Positions 16,057 through 22,232 of a stretch of DNA of 22,232 nt are shown piece by piece. Both the position numbers and the translations under genes were made by a program. How positions within the stretch are numbered: position 1 is the stretch's first letter; each line of letters begins with the position of its first letter. This DNA comes from Oscillospiraceae bacterium (lineage in GTDB: Bacteria > Bacillota > Clostridia > Oscillospirales > Ruminococcaceae). The notes below the pieces were generated by a model. The model made no database searches. It saw only the letters and a program-made list of their open reading frames with translations, and was not told the origin of the DNA. Where the stretch lies: positions 1-22,232 of the forward strand of contig CAAEOA010000007.1 in the NCBI GenBank assembly GCA_900757485.1, given 5' to 3'.

Positions 16057-17835
16057 TTATTTTACAGCTTTCCAAGCAACCTTACTCTTTTGATATGCGG
16101 TAACATCTTTTAAGATTTGATCTCCGCCGCTTGCTTTCCATTCGGAAATAAATTTATCCCAATCATCCAGAGGACGTTCACCTTTGATTATGGCATATAC
16201 ATATTTCATTTCCATCGTAGACAATTTATCCCAATTATCCTTCACCGATGTAACGGTAGTTTTATAATTTGCAATCGAATAAATATGCTCAATTTTTCCG
16301 CTTTCCACTGCTGCATCTAAAATCTGATTGTTTTTCAGCATAGAATAGATTGCCTCCGATTGACCGAAGCCTTTGGTTGTTTCTACGCATTTAGTGATAA
16401 ACCATTGCTTAGTGGAACCGCTCAGAGAATTTTGTGTTGCTTCAACATCACGGTTATTGGTAAGAAAAATATCCATTACCTTTTGCACATTGGTCTTATA
16501 CGAAGTTGCGCGGTTGTCGCAATACAAATGCAAACCGGGAGAATTAGTTGTTCTGCCCACATTTAAAAAGCCCGGTCCGACTTCATTGTCGGCATAATTA
16601 AATTTCGCATCTTCTTCACCGGCTTCTACTGCTTCCGGATTCGTAGGCTCTTGAATTTCAGTTTCCGGATAAGAAAAATCAAATTTTTCTCTTAAATCTT
16701 TTTCGTTACGTAATCCGGATTCCATCATTTCGTTCATCTCATAAATAACCGCTTCCGGATATTTACAGTTTTTAGAAACAGCAGCCGGCCAGCCGGTCGG
16801 AATCCATGTACGAATCTTATAATCTATTCCCCCGACACCTTCAAAATATTCTAACGGTTCCACAACAGCATCTTCAAAGTTCATAGACAATTGCGTTTGA
16901 GACCAATTTGAAAACCAGTTCATTCCGGCAGACACTAAACCGTCCCCGTTAATGAAACCATTGTTGTAATCATTCGCCTCGACTTTATCAAATCCGGGGC
17001 TGATATATCCTTTTTTATACCAGTCGCGGAATTTCGTCAATGCTTGCTTCATACCGGATTGGGTAGATCCATAAACATAGTTGCCGCTTCCGTCAACGTC
17101 ATAAATCCATCCCGGAGAAACTCCAAATGCAGAAAACACCTGCGAACTGGTACCGTAAAATGATTTTTCTGCACGATAGGGATATTGGCTCGGATTTTTT
17201 GCTTTGTATGCAGCCATGATTTTTTCTAATTCCTCAATGGTAGTCGGATTTTCAAACCCTAAATCCTGAACTATATCAGCACGAATAAAGAGTTTCTCAT
17301 AAGTACCCGATTCCAACGGATCCAAAACGTGAGGGATTGCATAAAACTTTCCATCTTCGGTTAAATTGTTACCAAACGCCGTCGCACCCATTCTTGCCGG
17401 GAACTCTTCCAACCAGAGATATTTCACTAAATCTGATCCCCATTGTTGAATATCATCCTGAACCACTCGAAGATTTCCGCTCTGATAGAATTGCGGCAGC
17501 AAATCTCCTGCATCAGCCAAAACATCGGGCAAATCCTGTGATGCAGCCAGCATTAACAACGTGTCATTATGAGACTGTGTATCCGCTGCTACAAAAGCGG
17601 GTTTCCAGATAATACCCAATTTTTCACGACACCAAGTCTGATAAGGAAGGTTATCCCAATCCTCCTCACTCTGATCCCCTGTTAACCATCGGTCAGTAGT
17701 CAAGGTGATCGGCGGATCAAAATATTTTCCCTTAGACTCCCCTCCGCCTTTGGAGCAACCGCTTAAAGCGGCAGAGGAAAGTGCTGTAAAAATGGTGGCA
17801 CAAAGAATCACTGATACAAATTTTACTCGTTTCAT
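16057..17835 (-). CDS. ABC transporter solute-binding lipoprotein (LplA-like)
   Basis: The protein has 592 residues and is the extracellular sugar-binding component of an ABC importer. The N-terminus is a lipoprotein signal: a basic start (MKRVK), a hydrophobic stretch, then the lipobox LSGC with the modified Cys at 27 and a Gly/Ser-rich tether. The mature part has binding-protein features: a beta-strand start (ITLTTDRWL), repeated Trp/Tyr positions and LMLAASQDLPDVL, a motif common near the first lobe of these proteins. The length and style match LplA-type binding proteins of Firmicutes for oligosaccharides. It is the first of two binding proteins in the cluster and lies 35 bases before the second. 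AAAGGA about 11 bases upstream supports the start. The ligand cannot be read from sequence; the neighbouring GH42 and GH2 enzymes suggest a beta-linked galactose- or mannose-containing glycan. Confidence 0.88.
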   Translation of the reverse strand: MKRVKFVSVILCATIFTALSSAALSGCSKGGGESKGKYFDPPITLTTDRWLTGDQSEEDWDNLPYQTWCREKLGIIWKPAFVAADTQSHNDTLLMLAASQDLPDVLADAGDLLPQFYQSGNLRVVQDDIQQWGSDLVKYLWLEEFPARMGATAFGNNLTEDGKFYAIPHVLDPLESGTYEKLFIRADIVQDLGFENPTTIEELEKIMAAYKAKNPSQYPYRAEKSFYGTSSQVFSAFGVSPGWIYDVDGSGNYVYGSTQSGMKQALTKFRDWYKKGYISPGFDKVEANDYNNGFINGDGLVSAGMNWFSNWSQTQLSMNFEDAVVEPLEYFEGVGGIDYKIRTWIPTGWPAAVSKNCKYPEAVIYEMNEMMESGLRNEKDLREKFDFSYPETEIQEPTNPEAVEAGEEDAKFNYADNEVGPGFLNVGRTTNSPGLHLYCDNRATSYKTNVQKVMDIFLTNNRDVEATQNSLSGSTKQWFITKCVETTKGFGQSEAIYSMLKNNQILDAAVESGKIEHIYSIANYKTTVTSVKDNWDKLSTMEMKYVYAIIKGERPLDDWDKFISEWKASGGDQILKDVTAYQKSKVAWKAVK

Positions 17836-17937
17836 AGTCTATACCGTCCTTTCTTACAATTATTTTCATCAACATATTTCCAACCAGGGTCTGTTTCTGA
17901 TGCCAAAAGGCAGGGCAGTTACACCCTGATTAAAGAG
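17836..17937 (-). other. 102-base gap with possible RNA secondary structure
   Basis: This spacer separates the GH2 gene from the binding-protein gene. On the transcribed strand CAGGGT (17923-17928) can pair with ACCCTG (17885-17890), enclosing a small hairpin TGCC-TTTT-GGCA (17902-17913). An alternative pairing is CAGGG with the nearer CCCTG (17911-17915). The structure is modest, has no T-run, and is not a convincing terminator. I could not pick out a good -35/-10 pair. An internal promoter or a processing site for the abundant binding protein remains possible. Confidence 0.35.
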
Positions 17938-20900
17938 TTACAGCTGAATAATATCCATAGAATCCCATGTAAACCATCCTTTAGTAACATGGATCTGAAG
18001 CTTGTTATTCTGCTCAAACATTTCTGCCGGAAGTACAACCTCATAGACTTTCGGGCAAGCAAGATGATCCGGCTGTGCTTTCTGAACGCCATAACCGCTT
18101 TCCATCACAATATCTGCTGCTTTTTGTCCGTTTAAGGACAGTTCAACAATACATTCCTCTTTAGAGCTATCGGCTGTATGAATTCTCAAACGAGCCGCTT
18201 TTTTAGAAATGCATGCAAAAGAAAATATTGCTGTCTCCTCTAACAGATAACCGACTTCAGAAGCGGGTATTTCTGCTCCGATTGCTGCAACCTCATTTGT
18301 TTGCGGCGCAACGCATTCAAAATATCCTTTGTACTCCCGTGAAATACTATCACGCCGTCCCATGTAAGCAAGCACTTCTGCGCAAGGTGCAACCTGTACC
18401 GTTTCGGCATTAAAACCGGTAATATAAAATCCATTTTGCAACAGCGTCAGTTCTCCGCCTTTATGCGCTTTTACCTCCAAAGTGTGTTCCTGGTTCGGAG
18501 GAATAGAAACAAAGTTATCCCGAATAATTAAATCCGTACGATAATTTAATAATGGATGAATCTCCACAAACAAAGCCGTCATAGTTCCTACATTTTTTAA
18601 TGTCAACGAAAGATATTCATATTCATCATCCACTTGATATTGTTGATTAGTTATTTCCAGCTTCGCCTCATAAACAACTGCACCGCGAATACCGGTAGTA
18701 ACATATGGTATACCAAACTCATGATCATTCAGCCCTTCCCGTTTCACCAAAGAGCGCAACGGTGCTTTTACCCCTTCGGGACAGAAAATATATTCTCTTC
18801 TTGTCAACAGTTTTCCCTTTGAATCTGTTAAGGTCAGTTCAATAAAAGCAGGACCAAAATACATGTTCTGCGGCGGATTGATTTTAATTTTACAAAGTTC
18901 TTTTACTTCTTGATTGTCGATGGAGGTTATGCCGGAATTTTCTGCATACACATTGCCGCGGCGATCTCTCTGAATACAGCTCCAGTGTAAACCATCTACT
19001 TGCTGCGGAACATCTCCGACAATTCTCAAAACAGCATAATTATCCTCAAAAGCGGAATAAAAGATACTGTCATACCGCAGTTGAAGCGCAATCGGTTCAA
19101 GTGCCTCCTGCATAAAGCGATACATCATAACCGGGCGACCATCATAATCAATAACAAAACTTCCTGCCCCGTTAGGCCACGGTTCATTGTAATCCCAAGA
19201 GGTAAAGCCGCCTATTTTCTTGCCCCTTGCGCGCAATGCGTCAATTGCATAACGGATTCCTTCTCCGGCAAGATACTGCCCGCCTTTAATGGTCATCTCC
19301 AAGTCATCTAATTGACCGAAGAATCGTTCGATCACTGAGGGGCGAAGCCAGTAATCAGTGTCAAACACAGCATTCAAAGCATTTTTTCGCCATTGAGTCG
19401 GGTCTTCCTCATTTAAGGGCCATTGCGATTTAACCGGGAAATCACGATACCATACTTCAATATTAGAAGGAGTTTGACAACCGAATTCTCCGTAACGCAT
19501 TAACGGCAAAACACCTTTGTTATCTTTTAAATCCGAATTATAGTAATGATAATGAAGATCAGCATTATAATCCCACGGCGCATGACGAGATCCTTCTACC
19601 GGACAAGTATCACGAAATATACGAGTATCATCTTCGGATTCTGCCGCATGACGCTCCGCTTCTACTCCTGCACGGTCTGCTGAAGGCTGAAAATAGTAAT
19701 CCAATTCATTGCCGCCGGTCCATTCCAAAATACTGGGATGATTTCGGATTTGCTTGACGATATTTCGAATCGTATCATCCAGATTATCTAAAAACTCTTG
19801 GTCTGTTTCCAGACAACAGTTTCCAATCGGAAAATCAAACAACAACATGATTCCCATTTCATCACAGGCATCATACATATTATCCGGCATAATAACCTGA
19901 CCGCCATGATGCCGCAAAGCAGTCATGTTACATTCCTTTGCCATTTCCACGAAAAAGCGACCTCGTGTTCCGATTCTTCCATGTAGTAAATCCGGAACGG
20001 TCAAGCATGACCCCATTGTTCTGATTCTTTTTCCGTTTAACACCAATCCGAATTTGTTTTCCAGTTCTTCCGGCGCGCCTTCGGTTGTTTCCCATTTAAT
20101 ATCTCGGAAACCGATTCTGGTTACAATTTCATCACTACACTCGCCGTTCACATAAACTCTGGATTTAATATCATACAGCGGCTGTTCTCCATATCCATTC
20201 GGCCACCATAACGACGGATGATCCACAGCAATCGCCATATGTACTTTACTGTCATTTGCCGGAACGCTAAACTCTGCTGTTTCTTCTTTTTCTGTTCCGT
20301 TACAGATAATTGTAGAAATTACTTTAATTTTTTTCTGCTCTTTGCTGTTTAATTCCAAGGTGATATCCACAGTACCTTTTGAGTAATCTGCATTCAAAAG
20401 TCCCTTAGCCTGAATAAAGTCAATACGTACATCGTCGGTAATATGCAGTTCGACTTCTTTCCAAATGCCTAAAGTGTAAATATTCGTTCCCCAGTCATAA
20501 CTGCAATTTCCGGGGCATTTTAATCCTTTCAGAGTCTGTCTGATTTTATTATTCGCAAATACAAAAAATTTATCAGTGCCTTCTCCGCTCATTTTTCCGT
20601 CACAAGCGACAATCCATTCCAACAGTTCTTTTGGCATTGCATCGATTTTAACCTGCAGCAGATTTATACCCTTTTGTATAATATCTGTAACATCCAATCG
20701 AAAACGCTTAAACGTGCCTTCATTTCTTCCGACTTTTTTCCCATTTAAATAAATATCACAGCTGTAATCCACACCATAAAACAATAACGTAATTCTTTTT
20801 CCGCATAAATCTTCGGAAATAGTAAATTCTTTCTGATACCACCAGTCATTTAAAGCCAGATTCGTCATGTTTTCATCAAGCGGACCATACCAAATAGGCT

Positions 20901-21066
20901 TAATAAGTTTTGCACTTTCCACATCAGATTGTACGTTTCCGGGTACTGTTGCCGGAATCCATGTCGGTGATAACAAAGCCTGCTCTCTTTCTGTTCCAGG
21001 CGCCGCCGCTGTAATTTGCCAGTCGTGTCCGTTCAAATTAACTACTTGTTTCTGAGTCATATCCAT
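17938..21066 (-). CDS. GH2 glycoside hydrolase, beta-mannosidase-like
   Basis: The protein has 1042 residues, within the range of large GH2 enzymes. The start chosen is ATG at 21066 (MDMTQKQ) because GGAGG lies 11 bases upstream. An in-frame ATG at 21120 would overlap the previous gene and has no good ribosome site. Order of domains: jelly-roll sugar-binding domain (about 10-205, with WWYQKEF and DIYLNGKKVG), immunoglobulin-like domain to about 320 (LWWPNGYGEQPLYDI), TIM barrel from about 335, then beta-rich C-terminal domains. RNHPSILEWTGGNELDY gives the acid/base Glu near residue 454, and RYGEFGCQ gives the probable nucleophile Glu near 527. The layout resembles beta-mannosidases more than LacZ, but other GH2 exo-activities (glucosaminidase, galactosidase) cannot be excluded. 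There is no signal peptide, so a cytoplasmic role on imported oligosaccharides is likely. Confidence 0.88.
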   Translation of the reverse strand: MDMTQKQVVNLNGHDWQITAAAPGTEREQALLSPTWIPATVPGNVQSDVESAKLIKPIWYGPLDENMTNLALNDWWYQKEFTISEDLCGKRITLLFYGVDYSCDIYLNGKKVGRNEGTFKRFRLDVTDIIQKGINLLQVKIDAMPKELLEWIVACDGKMSGEGTDKFFVFANNKIRQTLKGLKCPGNCSYDWGTNIYTLGIWKEVELHITDDVRIDFIQAKGLLNADYSKGTVDITLELNSKEQKKIKVISTIICNGTEKEETAEFSVPANDSKVHMAIAVDHPSLWWPNGYGEQPLYDIKSRVYVNGECSDEIVTRIGFRDIKWETTEGAPEELENKFGLVLNGKRIRTMGSCLTVPDLLHGRIGTRGRFFVEMAKECNMTALRHHGGQVIMPDNMYDACDEMGIMLLFDFPIGNCCLETDQEFLDNLDDTIRNIVKQIRNHPSILEWTGGNELDYYFQPSADRAGVEAERHAAESEDDTRIFRDTCPVEGSRHAPWDYNADLHYHYYNSDLKDNKGVLPLMRYGEFGCQTPSNIEVWYRDFPVKSQWPLNEEDPTQWRKNALNAVFDTDYWLRPSVIERFFGQLDDLEMTIKGGQYLAGEGIRYAIDALRARGKKIGGFTSWDYNEPWPNGAGSFVIDYDGRPVMMYRFMQEALEPIALQLRYDSIFYSAFEDNYAVLRIVGDVPQQVDGLHWSCIQRDRRGNVYAENSGITSIDNQEVKELCKIKINPPQNMYFGPAFIELTLTDSKGKLLTRREYIFCPEGVKAPLRSLVKREGLNDHEFGIPYVTTGIRGAVVYEAKLEITNQQYQVDDEYEYLSLTLKNVGTMTALFVEIHPLLNYRTDLIIRDNFVSIPPNQEHTLEVKAHKGGELTLLQNGFYITGFNAETVQVAPCAEVLAYMGRRDSISREYKGYFECVAPQTNEVAAIGAEIPASEVGYLLEETAIFSFACISKKAARLRIHTADSSKEECIVELSLNGQKAADIVMESGYGVQKAQPDHLACPKVYEVVLPAEMFEQNNKLQIHVTKGWFTWDSMDIIQL

Positions 21067-21077
21067 TTTTTTCTTTT

Positions 21078-21082
21078 CCTCC
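21078..21082 (-). promoter_or_regulatory. Ribosome binding site deciding the GH2 start
   Basis: GGAGG on the minus strand lies 11 bases before the ATG at 21066. It supports this start over the in-frame ATG at 21120, which sits inside the end of the GH42 gene and has no comparable purine-rich site. Confidence 0.75.
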
Positions 21083-21113
21083 AGAAAATAAAGTCTTGCA
21101 ATGAATGATAACA

Positions 21114-22232
21114 TCAACATGACTTTTCTAATACCAAAACTTCATACGGTTTTAGAAAAACATCTCCTTGATAATCACGGCCCGATAAAATATCCGTCAT
21201 TCTCCCGTCTGCTTTATCCAGATGACAAACTCCACCCTTACCGGCATATTCGGCAAGGATAATACCTTCTCTATTGGTTCCTTTACGGCGAGCCAACATA
21301 ATATTCTTTTCAGCCCGTTTATATGTAATTCCTGCATATCTGCAAGCTAAAGAAAGGATTCTATCCATATCCTCTCCAACTGGTAGAGTTCCCAGTAGAA
21401 TAACCTTTCCTTTTCCAATACAATACATTCCATATATGGTTTGTCCGTTGATTGCTTGATGTCCAGCGGTAACCTGCGCCAAAGTCCCATCAGAATTTCC
21501 TTTCCACAAGTCCGCCCACGTATTCACCGAACAGAGGGTGTGGTCATTCCACTCGGCTTTCATCAGCTTTCCGTTTTCTGGAATCCCATACAGCCAATCA
21601 ATACCGATAAAGTCTTCAAGTGTTCCAAAATGACGATCTTTATACTTTGCTCCGTTTTGATTTCTGATATCAGTAAACGGACCAACTACCCAAACACCTC
21701 CGTCTCTTACCCACTCTTGTATTCGGTTTGAAAGCTGTTTTTCTTCCAAAGTTAGCATCAAGGGAGAAAATAAAAGCTTATAAGATGACAACTCCTTTCC
21801 AGCGTCAATTATATCTGGTCGAAGTCCGCTGTCAATCATTGGCTTATAAAAAATATCATTCAATACGGTTTGATAATCCATTCCTTTAACAACATGTTGT
21901 GTTTCAAACATATTCCAATTCAACGAAGTAAAATGAATAGCCAAGTCTGAAATCACCTTTGTTTGGTTCAAAAAGTCAGCAGATTTTTTTATCTCTTCCG
22001 CTGTCTGTCGAATCTCATTCGCAATATGCATATATTTCCCGCATGTGTCCAACACAGCGCCATGCATCAGCTCATGTCCCGCCCAATGTGTGCGCCAAGG
22101 CCAATACATATTGACTTCGGCGCCCAACGCTAGTGGTAGCCAAGAATTTAGACGGCAAAATCCATCCGGATGCAGTGTTTGATCTATTTCGGTGCTTCCA
22201 TTCCAGCATGTTGACGTTTCGGTCACCCAAAA
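21114..22232 (-). CDS. GH42 beta-galactosidase, C-terminal part (5' end outside window)
   Basis: The reading frame is open to the right edge, so the gene is cut by the window; 372 residues remain. GH42 enzymes release terminal beta-galactose and have a TIM barrel, a trimerisation domain and a small C-terminal beta domain. The fragment begins FWVTETS at the end of the barrel. The Glu in TET (codon 22218-22220) sits where GH42 enzymes have their nucleophile. It is followed by MYWPWRTHWAGHELMHG, typical of the last barrel strand. A Rossmann-like trimerisation domain follows (RDGGVWVVGPFTDIR is a hallmark), then a beta tail ending in PYEVLVLEKSC. The missing part would be roughly 300 residues with the acid/base. 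No export signal can be judged. It is first of the visible genes and lies 47 bases before the GH2 gene. The family call is firm; beta-galactoside specificity is from family knowledge only. Confidence 0.9.
   Translation of the reverse strand, partial: FWVTETSTCWNGSTEIDQTLHPDGFCRLNSWLPLALGAEVNMYWPWRTHWAGHELMHGAVLDTCGKYMHIANEIRQTAEEIKKSADFLNQTKVISDLAIHFTSLNWNMFETQHVVKGMDYQTVLNDIFYKPMIDSGLRPDIIDAGKELSSYKLLFSPLMLTLEEKQLSNRIQEWVRDGGVWVVGPFTDIRNQNGAKYKDRHFGTLEDFIGIDWLYGIPENGKLMKAEWNDHTLCSVNTWADLWKGNSDGTLAQVTAGHQAINGQTIYGMYCIGKGKVILLGTLPVGEDMDRILSLACRYAGITYKRAEKNIMLARRKGTNREGIILAEYAGKGGVCHLDKADGRMTDILSGRDYQGDVFLKPYEVLVLEKSC

Overview
This 22.2 kb window is one continuous, densely packed cluster of 14 genes, all on the minus strand, so it reads from high to low coordinates. 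It runs off both ends: the first gene (right edge) lacks its N-terminal part and the last (left edge) lacks its C-terminal part. Base composition is AT-leaning, ribosome sites are strong GGAGG/AAAGG types, and the exported proteins are Gram-positive in style (one clear lipoprotein, membrane-anchored surface proteins, no outer-membrane components). This points to a Firmicute, most likely a gut-type Clostridia member or possibly a Paenibacillus-like organism. The assignment is inference; there is no rRNA or tRNA to confirm it. No mobile element, CRISPR array, RNA gene or convincing Rho-independent terminator was seen, and no non-coding stretch exceeds about 115 bases.

Layout in order of transcription: (1) the C-terminal two thirds of a GH42 beta-galactosidase (21114-22232, cut by the edge); (2) a GH2 enzyme of the beta-mannosidase-like type (17938-21066), with no signal peptide; (3) a solute-binding lipoprotein (16057-17835); (4) a large exported protein fusing two tandem beta-sandwich-like domains to a second solute-binding domain (13085-16021); (5) a MalG-type permease (12194-13084); (6) a membrane-anchored NHL beta-propeller protein with a TPR-like segment (10678-12156); (7) a Yip1-like membrane protein (10040-10666); (8) an exported DUF5696-type protein (7826-10000); (9) a MalF-type permease (6825-7712); (10) a MalG-type permease (5834-6781); (11) a second MalF-type permease (4924-5823); (12) a 1044-residue membrane-anchored protein of unknown family (1773-4907); (13) a C-terminally anchored surface protein with an Asn/Gly hexapeptide repeat (501-1691); (14) the N-terminal part of a paralogue of gene 13 (1-483).

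Working model (inference): this is a glycan capture and uptake operon. Surface-anchored proteins (genes 4, 12, 13, 14) would bind or trim a polysaccharide outside the cell. Two ABC importer sets (two binding proteins, two MalF-type and two MalG-type permeases) would bring in oligosaccharides. The GH42 and GH2 enzymes would then split them inside the cell. No ATPase is encoded here, so the importers would need a shared MsmX-type ATPase from elsewhere. The least understood part is the NHL / Yip1-like / DUF5696 trio lodged inside the transporter genes, together with the unrecognised 1044-residue protein. Two strong inverted repeats, at 1720-1756 and 7791-7827, sit in the gaps that separate blocks of the operon and lack the T-run of a terminator; they may be mRNA stability or processing elements.
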